NCBI GenBank assembly: GCA_028277645.1
Contig: JANQFV010000026.1
Coordinates: 1 to 39,046 of the forward strand
DNA: 39,046 nucleotides
Direction: 5' to 3'
Source: Phycisphaerae bacterium
GTDB lineage: Bacteria > Planctomycetota > Phycisphaerae > UBA1845 > Fen-1342
Below the pieces are notes generated by a model. The model searched no databases. It was not told where the DNA came from and saw nothing but the letters and a program-made list of their open reading frames with translations. Positions 1 through 8,031 of the stretch are shown one piece after another. Position 1 is the stretch's first letter. Each line of letters starts with the position of its first letter. Position numbers and translations under genes: made by a program.

Positions 1-2
1 AA

Positions 3-230
3 CCACCCAGCCCCTTTGGTACCCTGCAGACCGTCCGCGGCACGTGTGTCTTCTCCGCCACCGTCGAATCCTCCGCACCAATCGGCACGCCGCTAGCCAT
101 CCGCGACGGCGCGACCACCGTCGGCGTCGGCTTCGTTGTGACGATCGATCATGACCAGGTGGTCGGCTTTGCACTGCCCGGCACACTGACCGCCGATCTG
201 AAGCCCGGCATGACACTAAGTCGCGACTGA
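3..230 (+). CDS. 3' end of a possible EF-Tu domain 3-like protein (partial, start outside window)
   Basis: An open frame enters from the left edge and stops at TGA 228-230, giving about 75 residues. The stretch GTPLAIRDGATTVGVGFV resembles the end of EF-Tu domain 3, which in the family reads like FAIREGGRTVGAGVV. The residues after it (DHDQVVGFALPGTL and onward) are not EF-Tu-like, so this may be one of the short EF-Tu-derived proteins of planctomycetes rather than a full elongation factor. The frame is short and the window is GC-rich, so an open frame alone proves little; the call rests on the motif. The tRNA-Lys gene follows on the same strand after a palindromic repeat. Confidence 0.4.
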   Translation, partial: PPSPFGTLQTVRGTCVFSATVESSAPIGTPLAIRDGATTVGVGFVVTIDHDQVVGFALPGTLTADLKPGMTLSRD

Positions 231-258
231 GCGATGCGGGCGTCCAGCCCAAAGGTAG

Positions 259-280
259 CGGCTGACCTCCCGGTCAGCCG
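259..280. repeat. Palindromic repeat, family A, copy 1
   Basis: The arms CGGCTGACC (259-267) and GGTCAGCCG (272-280) are perfect inverse complements around a TCCC loop, and TAG precedes the left arm at 256-258. The same 25-base design recurs at 7984-8008, 11703-11727 and, degenerate, at 31926-31947. Here it sits 28 bases after the stop of the partial gene. The hairpin might act as a transcript end, but no T-run follows. Confidence 0.8.
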
Positions 281-302
281 AATCAGCGCGCAAACCCCAC
301 GT

Positions 303-330
303 TTGTCCGCCCCGTGCGCCTCGATATAAT
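303..330 (+). promoter_or_regulatory. Sigma-70-type promoter for tRNA-Lys
   Basis: A perfect -10 box TATAAT lies at 325-330 and a weaker -35 box TTGTCC at 303-308, separated by 16 bases. The expected transcription start, near 337, is about 22 bases before the mature tRNA, a normal leader length. TATAAT is rare by chance in sequence this GC-rich. Confidence 0.6.
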
Positions 331-358
331 CCCGGGACTCGGGCGCTTCTGCGCCCCT

Positions 359-431
359 GAGGGTGTAGCTCAGTCGGTAGAGCAACGGCCTTTTAAGCCG
401 TGGGTCCAGGGTTCGAGTCCCTGCACCCTCA
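359..431 (+). tRNA. tRNA-Lys(TTT)
   Basis: The 73-base cloverleaf folds fully. The acceptor stem GAGGGTG pairs with CACCCTC, D stem GCTC with GAGC, anticodon stem ACGGC with GCCGT, and T stem CAGGG with CCCTG around TTCGAGT. The anticodon loop is CTTTTAA, giving anticodon TTT for lysine. The discriminator is A and CCA is not encoded. The gene overlaps the end of the opposite-strand potassium channel gene, whose stop codon lies at 370-372 inside the D arm. Confidence 0.97.
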
Positions 432-1452
432 TTTCCCCGCCGGTCGTCGCCCGCTCACGCATGCGGCAGATCGCCTCAACGTCGCCGGCGACGATCACCA
501 CATCGCCGGCCGCGATTGTCGCGTTGCGCCCCGGTCGTACCGTCGTCTCCCCGTTCGCGCGCTTCAGCGCGACGAACACCAGCGACGGCTCGATCATGCC
601 GTAATCGCTCAGCTTCTCGCCGACCAGCGCCGACGTCGACGCCACGCTGATCTCGCCCATCTGCAATTCGCCGTCCTCATGCCGCGACTGCCGTAGGAAC
701 TCCGCCAGGTGCGGCCGTACCAACACGTTGGCAATCTCGGTACCGCCGTTGTTCGCCGGACAGATCGCGTGCGACGCCCCGGCCCGCAGCACCTTGTGCT
801 CGGACGCCTCATCCGTCACCCGGCTGATGATGTTGATCTCCGGGTTCAACTCGCGGGCGCTCAGCGTAATCACGATGTTGTCGGCGTCGGAATCAACCGC
901 GCACACAATGCCGCGGGCCCGGGTGATGCCTGCCTGGAGGAGAAGCTCGTCTTCGGTCGCACTGCCGTGGAGGGCCAGGCATCCACTCTCTCGGGCGCGG
1001 TCGAACGCCGCCGTGTTTGCCTCGATGATGACGAACCGTTCGCCGGCCGCGGCCAGTCGTTTGCACACGGCCCGCCCGACGGAGCCCATCCCGCAGATGA
1101 TGAAGTGGCCGTGCAGCCGCTTGATCGCGTCGTTCATGCGTCGCCTCCAGGCAAACTCGTTGCTGACGGCCACCTGCACAATCTGGCCGAATGCGTACGT
1201 GGCGGTCGCGATCCCGCCGAGCAGCAGCACGGTCGTGAACCGCTTGCCGATCTCCGAGACCCCCTCATCGCCGTAGCCCACCGTCGTAATCGTGATCAGC
1301 GTGAAGTACAGCGATTTCCAGACCGACCAGCCCTCGGTCAGCACAAACCCGGCGGTGCCGGTCGTGAGCACGACACCGAGCGCAATGATTGCGCGGTACA
1401 GCCGTCGGCGCTGCAAGGTGTATGGATCTGTCACACCGACGGCGTAGCTCAT
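370..1452 (-). CDS. Two-TM potassium channel with cytoplasmic RCK (TrkA-N/TrkA-C) domain
   Basis: The protein should conduct K+ across the inner membrane under ligand control by its regulator-of-K-conductance domain. Two membrane helices flank a pore loop carrying the selectivity filter TVGYGD (about residues 57-62 from the start chosen here). A Rossmann TrkA-N domain follows, beginning HFIICGMGSVGRAV with a GxGxxG nucleotide site, and then a TrkA-C domain near the C-terminus. The start was placed at ATG 1452 because it is the only ATG just before the first helix; a GTG at 1515 would add 21 residues. The C-terminal 21 or so residues are encoded antisense to tRNA-Lys, so the biological stop or message end may differ. 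The gene is downstream of the sbcDC-zinc-ribbon run, after 170 bases. Confidence 0.85.
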   Translation of the reverse strand: MSYAVGVTDPYTLQRRRLYRAIIALGVVLTTGTAGFVLTEGWSVWKSLYFTLITITTVGYGDEGVSEIGKRFTTVLLLGGIATATYAFGQIVQVAVSNEFAWRRRMNDAIKRLHGHFIICGMGSVGRAVCKRLAAAGERFVIIEANTAAFDRARESGCLALHGSATEDELLLQAGITRARGIVCAVDSDADNIVITLSARELNPEINIISRVTDEASEHKVLRAGASHAICPANNGGTEIANVLVRPHLAEFLRQSRHEDGELQMGEISVASTSALVGEKLSDYGMIEPSLVFVALKRANGETTVRPGRNATIAAGDVVIVAGDVEAICRMRERATTGGEMRVQGLEPWTHGLKGRCSTD

Positions 1453-1597
1453 CCCGACGAACCCTGTCGCAGAACACCACCAGAGACCGGCCCCACACGG
1501 GCCATCGCCACTCACTATCGGTCGTTACCCCCATCCAATCAGAGCACGAAGCGCAAGCGAGTAACTATGGAGCGTAGCCACCCCCCAGCTGCGCCCC

Positions 1598-1623
1598 CGG
1601 CGGTCGCCCTCGACCGCCGTTTT
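1598..1623. terminator. Stem-loop between zinc-ribbon and channel genes
   Basis: The arms CGGCGGTCG and CGACCGCCG form a perfect 9-bp stem around CCCT, immediately after the stop of the minus-strand zinc-ribbon gene. The T-run TTTT lies on the plus-strand side, so as a minus-strand terminator it lacks the usual U-tract. It may instead be an mRNA-stabilising hairpin. Confidence 0.35.
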
Positions 1624-1958
1624 CAGTCACCCCTCGCGACACGCGTCCCGCACTCCGGACAGACACCACTCACGTTTCCGGTCAGGGTGTAACCACATTC
1701 ACGGCAACATCCCGTCCGTGAGGCGCGCCGCCCCTTGTGCAACCACGCCCGACACGAAGAGATAATCAGAGCAGCAAGTACAGCGAAGAATGCGTGAACC
1801 CACCATGGCAGCAGTTCAGGGCGCCAGAAGACCAAGCTGACTCTGCCCAGCGTGCCAATCAGACCAAGGCTGAACCACACCTGAAACAACGCGACGATCG
1901 CCGCCACGCCAACCACGCGTGGGAGAATTCCGACATACCGACCGGAGCGTCTCACCAT
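1623..1958 (-). CDS. Small membrane protein with C-terminal zinc ribbon
   Basis: This 111-residue protein has two hydrophobic segments (about residues 13-38 and 52-70) followed by a zinc-ribbon knuckle pair, CCRECGYTLTG and CPECGTR, at the C-terminus. The pair should bind one zinc ion. This cysteine signature is typical of a large set of planctomycete membrane proteins of unknown function. The start lies 6 bases after the stop of the SbcC-like gene on the same strand, so it is probably cotranscribed with it. No catalytic motif is visible. The arrangement, membrane first and ribbon last, is the reverse of the related protein at 18463-19125. Confidence 0.8.
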   Translation of the reverse strand: MVRRSGRYVGILPRVVGVAAIVALFQVWFSLGLIGTLGRVSLVFWRPELLPWWVHAFFAVLAALIISSCRAWLHKGRRASRTGCCRECGYTLTGNVSGVCPECGTRVARGD

Positions 1959-1964
1959 CGCCCC

Positions 1965-4900
1965 TCACTCCCCCGAGAACTCCACCACCGCCAACTCAAG
2001 CTCACTCTTCCGCAGCTTCTTCACCACGGCTTCGCAGCGTGCTCGCTGGCAGGTGAAGACGAGCAGCGTGTGCCCCTGCGTGCCCAGTTCGGCCAGTGTC
2101 TTGAGACCCTGCGCCAGCGCGATGTCATCCCAGTTCGCGAGCGGGTCGTCGAGCAGCAGCGGCAACTCTACGCCGCGATCAGCGCCCAGCACCTGCGCCA
2201 GCGCCAGTCGCAGCGCCAGGAACAGCCGGTCCTTCGCCCCGCGCGACAGGTGCAGATCGATCCCCTTCAAATCCAGCCGCTGGTCCGTCGGCGCGTGTAC
2301 CAGCACGGGTGAAAGGTCCGCCAGCACCTCGTCCAGCGTGTAGTCCGGCAGGAACGCGGTCAGCAACGGCCGCAGGCGCTCGGCCAGCAGCGTTGACCAC
2401 CGCTCGTAGCTCCCGGCCTGCACCGCGTCGAGCGTCTCACGGGCCAGCTCGATCGCGGCGGCAAACGCACACCCGCGCTCCAGTTCCGCGTGCAACTGCC
2501 GCAGCGTGTCGTCCAGCTCGTTCTTGCGCAGCGCGTACTCCTTCAGAAAGCCGCGCGCGTCCTGCCACGTGCCGTGCCGCACGTCCTGCAACTGCTCAAC
2601 CTGCTCGGCGAGCATCTCCTCCGTCCGTCGCACCCGTTCGAGCGACAGATCGTCGAGCGAGTCGCCGAGCATCTCGGCCAACACGCCATTACCGCTGTCC
2701 TGCAGCGCCGCCAGCGCTTCTTCCGGCGATCCGACGTCCGCTGCGCCGGCCAATTCGGCGTCGAGCGCATCGAGCCGTGCCGTCAACTCTGTGCGTTCTT
2801 CGTCAGGCAGCAGCCGCGAATTCGCCGCATCGCGCTGTGTCACCAGCTTGGTCCGCTCGGCAAAGCGCTTCGTCCGGCGGTCAAACTCCATTCGCCCGGC
2901 GACGAGCTCCTCCACAGTCCAAAGCCCGTCGGCGTTAGTCGGCTCGGACAATTCGATGCCGGCTTCCTCCCAAAGGCGCGCGAGCGCCGCGTGTTGTGAT
3001 TTCCGTTGTTCACGCAGGTCTCTCAGCTCGCGGTCGAGACGGCCGCCTTCCTCGGCACGCCGGGCTATCGCCTCGTCGAGCGCCCGCAACTCGTCGACTC
3101 GCTCGACCAGCGCCTCGGCCTCGGCGAAAGTACAAATCGCTTCACCCCGCTGCGGATCGACCGCCGCCGCCCGCGTCGTCCACCACTGCTCCAGCTCGGT
3201 GAACTGTCGGCGGGTATCGTCGGCACGCGCTCGCTGCTGCTCGTGCGACTCCCAACTGTCGCGCTGCGCCAGAAAGAACTGCACGCTTTCGAGCAACGCC
3301 TCGGACGTAGTATCGACTTCCGCCGCCACCTGCGTCAGCCGCTCGTCCAGCCGCCGCCGCTCCTGCGCCAGCGCATGCTCCTCATCCTGGGCCCGTCGCA
3401 GGACGTCGCGCAACTGGTCATAGCGATATGCATCCAGCCGTTGCGCCCCCAACCACAACCACGCGCCGAAACCACCGCCTGCCAGCCCGAGCGCCGTCGC
3501 AATCACGAGCGGCACGACCACCCCGCCCCAAACGAAGGCGCCAGTCGCCGCGACGAGGACGCCCGCGCCAAGCAGCCCTCCGCCGACGACCAACCCGCGC
3601 TTCCGCTGTTTAGTTCGGCGATTCTCGATCAGTCCCAGATCGCTTCGAGCTTTCTCCAGTGCCTGCCGCTGCTCGCGCGCGCGCTGGTCGAACTGCACCT
3701 TGCGACCGTCGAGTCCGCGGATCAGCTCGCGCTCTTCCTGTCGCAGGCGATGATACACGTCGCGCGCTACCTGTAACCGTTCGAGCGGGACACCCGCATC
3801 GTCCAGCTCGCGCTCAGACGTAACGACCTCGGCCTCGGTCGCTTCGACGCGTGCCGCCGCATCGCGCAGCAACGCCAACCGCGCACGCAACTCCTCGTGC
3901 TGCTCGACCAAACTCCGCAGAGTTGCCAGCGACGTTCGCCGCGCCTCATCGTCAGTCTGTAACTGCACGATCCGCGCGTGACGTTCGCGCACGCGTGCTT
4001 CCTCGCCCCGCAGGTGCTCATCACTCGTGAGCAGCCGGTGCAGCTCCTTCTCGCGCTGGGCCGGAAACGCAGCCACGTCATCGCGTTCGGCGATCTGCTT
4101 CTCCAACTCCGCGAGTTGCTGCCGCGCCTGCGCGTCTTCATCGAGCCGGCGCGCCAGCTCGCGCCGCTGCACGACTCGCCCGATCACCCGCAGGCGTGCC
4201 CGTGCGGACTGAATCGTGTTAACCTTCGCCTCGTGCTCCTCGGCGGCAGCGATCTCCTGTGCGAGTGTGTCCCGCCGCGCGAGCAGTTCCCGCCGCTGCC
4301 GTTCGAGATCCGTGATGTCATCGCGCAGCCGGCCTTCGACCCGCGACCACTGCACCGCGCGATTCAGGTGCGACGCCGACCAGTGCTCCAACCCGGCCAG
4401 CTCGCGGTAGTTTTCCAACGCGCCGCTCAACCGCTCCTGCGCCTCGGTCGCCGAGACGCCCGACGCCGTCGACGTCACCAGCGTTTCGAGGTGCCGCACG
4501 AGTTGCGCCGTCTCGCGGGCCACCAGTTCCAGCTCACCCTGCCGCACCAGCACCGATCGGCGAAAGTCATCCCGCCCCAGCCGCAGCAGCCACTCGCCCG
4601 GACTCGTGGCGGCGGCGTTCAACTCATCCGTCACATCGCGCCCGCCGCGCCGCACCGTCCACCGCTCGACCGGCTCGCCGGCGGCATCGAGCAGTTCGTG
4701 ATCCACGCGATAGGCGTGCTTATCGACGCGCAGGTCCACGGTGACACACGACGCACCACCTTGCCACGGTCGGGATCGCTGTCGCAGGTCGCGGCCTTCC
4801 TGCGTCCGCGCTGCGGGAAAGCCGTACAACGCGACCTCGATCGCGCCGAGCAGCGTCGACTTGCCGGCCTCGTTCCGCGCCAGCACCAGATTTGTGCAAT

Positions 4901-4970
4901 CCCGCTGCAACTCGAGCTTCACATCATCGAGGCAGCCGAATCCGGTCACCGCTACACGTTCAATCTGCAT
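1965..4970 (-). CDS. sbcC: SbcC/Rad50-like (YhaN-type) AAA ATPase with membrane hairpin in the coiled coil
   Basis: This 1001-residue protein is an SMC/Rad50-type ATPase, the expected partner of the SbcD-like nuclease encoded just upstream. Walker A is ARNEAGKST (about residues 31-39), with Ala where most family members have Gly. Long coiled coils follow. The ABC signature LSRGAKDRL lies near residue 907 and Walker B LPLLLDDPLAN near 935. Near the middle (about residues 455-510) are two strongly hydrophobic segments instead of a CxxC zinc hook; this resembles YhaN-type proteins and suggests membrane attachment. After Walker B the usual FTCH reads FTCQ, so the H-loop histidine appears replaced. 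The ATG at 4970 was chosen over upstream starts because GAGGGGGG precedes it and the protein begins at the conserved strand MQIERVAVTGFG. It overlaps sbcD by 11 bases. Confidence 0.88.
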   Translation of the reverse strand: MQIERVAVTGFGCLDDVKLELQRDCTNLVLARNEAGKSTLLGAIEVALYGFPAARTQEGRDLRQRSRPWQGGASCVTVDLRVDKHAYRVDHELLDAAGEPVERWTVRRGGRDVTDELNAAATSPGEWLLRLGRDDFRRSVLVRQGELELVARETAQLVRHLETLVTSTASGVSATEAQERLSGALENYRELAGLEHWSASHLNRAVQWSRVEGRLRDDITDLERQRRELLARRDTLAQEIAAAEEHEAKVNTIQSARARLRVIGRVVQRRELARRLDEDAQARQQLAELEKQIAERDDVAAFPAQREKELHRLLTSDEHLRGEEARVRERHARIVQLQTDDEARRTSLATLRSLVEQHEELRARLALLRDAAARVEATEAEVVTSERELDDAGVPLERLQVARDVYHRLRQEERELIRGLDGRKVQFDQRAREQRQALEKARSDLGLIENRRTKQRKRGLVVGGGLLGAGVLVAATGAFVWGGVVVPLVIATALGLAGGGFGAWLWLGAQRLDAYRYDQLRDVLRRAQDEEHALAQERRRLDERLTQVAAEVDTTSEALLESVQFFLAQRDSWESHEQQRARADDTRRQFTELEQWWTTRAAAVDPQRGEAICTFAEAEALVERVDELRALDEAIARRAEEGGRLDRELRDLREQRKSQHAALARLWEEAGIELSEPTNADGLWTVEELVAGRMEFDRRTKRFAERTKLVTQRDAANSRLLPDEERTELTARLDALDAELAGAADVGSPEEALAALQDSGNGVLAEMLGDSLDDLSLERVRRTEEMLAEQVEQLQDVRHGTWQDARGFLKEYALRKNELDDTLRQLHAELERGCAFAAAIELARETLDAVQAGSYERWSTLLAERLRPLLTAFLPDYTLDEVLADLSPVLVHAPTDQRLDLKGIDLHLSRGAKDRLFLALRLALAQVLGADRGVELPLLLDDPLANWDDIALAQGLKTLAELGTQGHTLLVFTCQRARCEAVVKKLRKSELELAVVEFSGE

Positions 4971-6168
4971 TGTCGCCCCCCTCAACTGCGTCATGGGCTG
5001 CCGCCGGTCGCAACGCCCGTCCGTGCAGCGCGAGCAATCCGTAGCGCTGCGCCGCGCGCAGGAACACGCATTGCTGGTCGTCCGTACATGCGGCGATGCG
5101 CTGTTCGAGTTCGGCGACAAACTGCCGTTCTACTGTGACGCGCTCGTCGACCGCCTTTGCCGAGGCCTCCACCTCGGGCACAGTCTCGTCAACGACCAAG
5201 ACGTGCCGGAAATGGTCGCGCAGCGCGCTGACCAGGTCTTCGGTGTCCAGATCGAACGCACACACCCCGCAGAGCGTTACCGCGACAAGATCCTCCTCGC
5301 CCAGCTTTTCGCGCTTCGCCGCTTTACGCACCAGCGACCGCGTCGCCGATAGCTTCGCCAACGGCTCGTCCGTCTCCACTGTCAACCGCGCCACACGCCC
5401 AGGGAACACCGTCTCCAGCGATACCTCGATCCCGTCATCCCCGAGCGCCACAACCGCGATGCCGCCGTGCGGGTCCTCGTCCCACTCGCCCGGCACCGGC
5501 ACGCCGGCGTACGCACCGAGCAGCCGGCCTTCGTGCTCGATGCGCTGAAACCGGTGATAGTGACCGACCGCAGCATAGTCCGTACCGATCGCGGCCAATT
5601 GCTCGATCGTGAACGGCGCCGTGCCGCGTTGCGCAAAACGCGCGTCGTGCAGCGCCCCGTGCATCAGCAGCACGTGCCGCCGGCCACCTTCTCGCAGCTC
5701 AACGCTCTGCACCGGCGATTCGTCCGCGGCGTGGTAGCCCTCGACGCGGTGTCCGTATACGACCAATTCGCCGTCCAGCGACTCGTACGCCGAGAACTCG
5801 CGCGTCGCAAACACGTGTACGTTCTCCGGCCACGCCGGCAACCCCAGCCGGATCAGTGCCGCTCCGTTCCACACACTCATCGGCCCGTAGGCGTCGTGGT
5901 TCCCCGGCGACACCAGCACCGGCCGCCCCAGATCGCCGAACAACTCACGCACCTGCGCTGTCAGTCCCTCGTCGATCTCCGGCTTGTCGAACAGATCGCC
6001 GGGGATCAGCAGCGCCGCCGCGTCGCGCTCGATAACCAATTCGCACGACCGCCGCAACGCCCCGAGGCTCGCGGTCGCGAGACTCTCGCGCAGCTCCGGT
6101 GGCAAGTTCAGGCCGCCGAACGAACGGCCCAGGTGCAGGTCGGAGATCTGAATCAGCGTGATCGACAT
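4960..6168 (-). CDS. sbcD: SbcD/YhaO-like DNA repair metallophosphoesterase
   Basis: The product is the Mre11-family nuclease subunit expected to form a complex with the SbcC-like ATPase. The calcineurin-like phosphoesterase motifs appear in order: SDLHLG (about residues 9-14), PGDLFD, GNHDAYG, a LMHGALHD segment, and GHYHRF. These supply the Asp, His and Asn ligands for two metal ions, usually Mn. The length (402 residues) fits the family. The C-terminal third is a less conserved capping and partner-binding region. The gene ends inside the start of the ATPase gene (11-base overlap), which implies translational coupling, and begins 16 bases after udgB. Confidence 0.92.
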   Translation of the reverse strand: MSITLIQISDLHLGRSFGGLNLPPELRESLATASLGALRRSCELVIERDAAALLIPGDLFDKPEIDEGLTAQVRELFGDLGRPVLVSPGNHDAYGPMSVWNGAALIRLGLPAWPENVHVFATREFSAYESLDGELVVYGHRVEGYHAADESPVQSVELREGGRRHVLLMHGALHDARFAQRGTAPFTIEQLAAIGTDYAAVGHYHRFQRIEHEGRLLGAYAGVPVPGEWDEDPHGGIAVVALGDDGIEVSLETVFPGRVARLTVETDEPLAKLSATRSLVRKAAKREKLGEEDLVAVTLCGVCAFDLDTEDLVSALRDHFRHVLVVDETVPEVEASAKAVDERVTVERQFVAELEQRIAACTDDQQCVFLRAAQRYGLLALHGRALRPAAAHDAVEGGDNAD

Positions 6169-6183
6169 GTTCCCTCAACGAAA

Positions 6184-6864
6184 TCAGTCGGCCGCGAGCT
6201 GCGCTCGGGCCCGTCCAAACACGGCGTCCAACATCGACTCGGTCAGCCGCTTGGTAAATGTGTTCTGCTGGCTCGGATGATAAGACGCCAGCAGCAGCCG
6301 TCCATCGGACAGCGCGTGCTCCGCGCCATGGCCGAACTTGCCCGGTCGTACTTCCAGCGCTCGGCTCGCGTGATTCCACGCGATCTGCCCCATTGCCACC
6401 AGAACGCGCCACGGCGCCTGCTCAAGCGTCTCAACCAGGAACGGGCGGCAGTTCGTGATCTCCTCCGCGACCGGCTTGTTGCCAGGCGGCGCACACCGAC
6501 ACACGGCGGTGATCAGGCAGTCGGTCAGCCGCAACCCGTCATTGCGCGACGTCGATTCCGGCTGATTCGCGAAGCCGGCCTTATGCAACGCGCGGTAGAG
6601 CCAGTCGCCGCTGCGGTCGCCGGTGAACATGCGGCCCGTGCGATTGGCCCCGTGCGCGCCAGGCGCCAATCCGACAATGAGCACGCGCCCCGTCGGATCG
6701 CCGAAGTTCGGCACCGGCCGCCCCCAGTAGTCCAAGTCACGATAAGCCGCCCGTTTTTCACGGGCGATCGACGTGCAGTGCTCCCGCAGCCGCGGGCAAA
6801 GATCGCATGCCTCCACCGTCACGTTCTGAGCGTTGCACCAGCTCGATTCTGATTGCGTCATCAT
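6184..6864 (-). CDS. udgB: Family 5 uracil-DNA glycosylase (UdgB)
   Basis: The enzyme should remove uracil and related deaminated bases from DNA as the first step of base excision repair. The motif [19 protein letters not shown] is the hallmark of type 5 (UdgB) enzymes, and SYHPSQQN is the second active-site motif. Type 5 enzymes lack the polar catalytic residue of other families at motif 1, as here. Four cysteines suitable for a 4Fe-4S cluster are visible: CDLC near residue 20 and a later pair in the CRCAPP...NC region. The start is ATG 6864 (or 6861), preceded by AAGGCGAGA; upstream in-frame starts run into repeat sequence. It is the first gene of a udgB-sbcD-sbcC run. Confidence 0.9.
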   Translation of the reverse strand: MMTQSESSWCNAQNVTVEACDLCPRLREHCTSIAREKRAAYRDLDYWGRPVPNFGDPTGRVLIVGLAPGAHGANRTGRMFTGDRSGDWLYRALHKAGFANQPESTSRNDGLRLTDCLITAVCRCAPPGNKPVAEEITNCRPFLVETLEQAPWRVLVAMGQIAWNHASRALEVRPGKFGHGAEHALSDGRLLLASYHPSQQNTFTKRLTESMLDAVFGRARAQLAAD

Positions 6865-6925
6865 CGCATTCTCGCCTTGTAAACGACCGTGCGGTAGTCT
6901 AACGAAACGCGTGCCAGCGGGCTTC

Positions 6926-6965
6926 AACCCCCTCCCTGGCAGGGAGGGGCCGGGGGAGGGTTGAG
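6926..6965 (-). repeat. G/C-rich palindromic repeat, family B, copy 1 (inverted orientation)
   Basis: The core CCTCCCTGGCAGGGAGG (6931-6947) is palindromic and is flanked by a GGGGGAGGGTTGAG tail. Read on the minus strand it matches the plus-strand copies at 11211-11252 and 21582-21622. It lies between the divergent udgB and ybaK genes, within 60 bases of both starts. Confidence 0.75.
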
Positions 6966-7009
6966 CGTCAGAATGTACAACACCCGCCGGCTCGCTAGAG
7001 AACCAGCAC

Positions 7010-7477
7010 ATGTCCGACACCAACGCCGTCAAATGGCTGCACGCGCAGAACGTCGACTTCAACGTGCTCGAATATGAGTTCACCGAAGTGGGTGCCGATC
7101 GCGCCGCGGCGGCGGTCGATCGCCCGCTCGAAATGGTCTGCAAGACGCTGGTCATCAAGGCCACCGGCAACGCCTACTGGCTCGCGATCATCCCCGGCGA
7201 TCAACGCCTCGATCCGCGCCGCATGGCCGCTGCAATCAACGCAAAGCACGCCGACACCGCCGAACCGGCCGAGGCGGAGAAGGTCACCGGCTACAAGGTC
7301 GGCGGCATCTCGCCCTTCGCCGGCCGCCGCAAGCTGCCCGTCGTCATCGAGGAATCGCTGCTCGCGCTCGACAAGATCATCGTCAATGGCGGCCGTCGCG
7401 GCGTGCTGGTGGAGATGAGCACCGAGACGCTGATGCGGCTGCTGGAAGCGCAGCCGGCGGACCTGTGTCGCGTATGA
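7010..7477 (+). CDS. ybaK: YbaK/EbsC-family aminoacyl-tRNA deacylase
   Basis: The family hydrolyses mischarged aminoacyl-tRNA, typically Cys-tRNA(Pro), as a trans-editing factor in the cytoplasm. At 155 residues the length is standard. The conserved lysine region [10 protein letters not shown] lies near residue 44 and the signature [20 protein letters not shown] near residues 94-114. ATG 7010 is the first start after the intergenic repeat. The stop codon overlaps an ATG of the following GNAT gene (ATGA at 7474-7477), and the two genes are probably cotranscribed. The exact tRNA substrate cannot be told from sequence. Confidence 0.93.
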   Translation: MSDTNAVKWLHAQNVDFNVLEYEFTEVGADRAAAAVDRPLEMVCKTLVIKATGNAYWLAIIPGDQRLDPRRMAAAINAKHADTAEPAEAEKVTGYKVGGISPFAGRRKLPVVIEESLLALDKIIVNGGRRGVLVEMSTETLMRLLEAQPADLCRV

Positions 7478-7494
7478 CGAGTGGAGACCGCGTG

Positions 7495-7986
7495 ATGCCG
7501 CACACCTTTACCATCCGAGCAATTACACCCGAAGATCGCGAGTGGATCCGCGATCTACTGACGGAGCGCTGGGGTGCACCTGAGGTCGTGTCGCGTGGCC
7601 ACGTTCATCAGGTCGACACGCTGCCTGGCTTCGTCGCCTGCGGTGATCGAACGGACGAACGCTGCGGCCTCACCACATACAACATCGCCGGGCCGAACTG
7701 CGAACTCGTAACACTCGACAGTATCCGCGAACGGTGCGGCGTTGGCACCGGGCTGATCGACGCGGTCGCGAACGTTGCCCGCGCCGCCGGCTGCACACGC
7801 CTGTGGCTGATCACCACGAACGACAACACGCCCGCGTTGCGCTTCTACCAACGCCGTGGCTTCCGTTTGGTCGCGCTGCACGCCAATGCGCTTGAGCAGT
7901 CACGCCGACTCAAACCGCAAATTCCCATGCACGGCATGGAAAACATCCCCCTCCGCGACGAGCTGCAGTTGGAGCGAATGCTTTAG
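7495..7986 (+). CDS. GNAT-family N-acetyltransferase
   Basis: The 163-residue protein has the GNAT fold: the acetyl-CoA pyrophosphate-binding turn RERCGVGTGLIDAV (family pattern Q/RxxGxG/A) near residues 78-91 and the C-terminal motif NDNTPALRFYQRRGFR near 109-124. The acceptor substrate is unknown. ATG 7495 has GGAG 8 bases upstream; an alternative ATG at 7474 overlaps the ybaK stop in an ATGA arrangement, so translation is coupled either way. The stop codon TAG is the first three bases of a family A palindromic repeat. Confidence 0.88.
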   Translation: MPHTFTIRAITPEDREWIRDLLTERWGAPEVVSRGHVHQVDTLPGFVACGDRTDERCGLTTYNIAGPNCELVTLDSIRERCGVGTGLIDAVANVARAAGCTRLWLITTNDNTPALRFYQRRGFRLVALHANALEQSRRLKPQIPMHGMENIPLRDELQLERML

Positions 7987-8008
7987 CGGCCGATCTCCCG
8001 GTCGGCCG
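7984..8008. repeat. Palindromic repeat, family A, copy 2 (contains the GNAT stop codon)
   Basis: The unit is TAG, then CGGCCGATC, loop TCCC, and GGTCGGCCG. The arms pair with one G-T wobble. The TAG is the stop codon of the GNAT gene, so the element is joined directly to the coding end. Confidence 0.85.
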
Positions 8009-8031
8009 TCTTCTTGCGACAACCGCCCCCT

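Noticed and set aside
3978..6852. Very long plus-strand open frames (about 386 and 461 codons) across sbcC and sbcD/udgB
   Set aside because: They are antisense to genes with clear motifs, are rich in Arg, Pro and Gln as expected of shadow frames in GC-rich DNA, and lack sensible starts.
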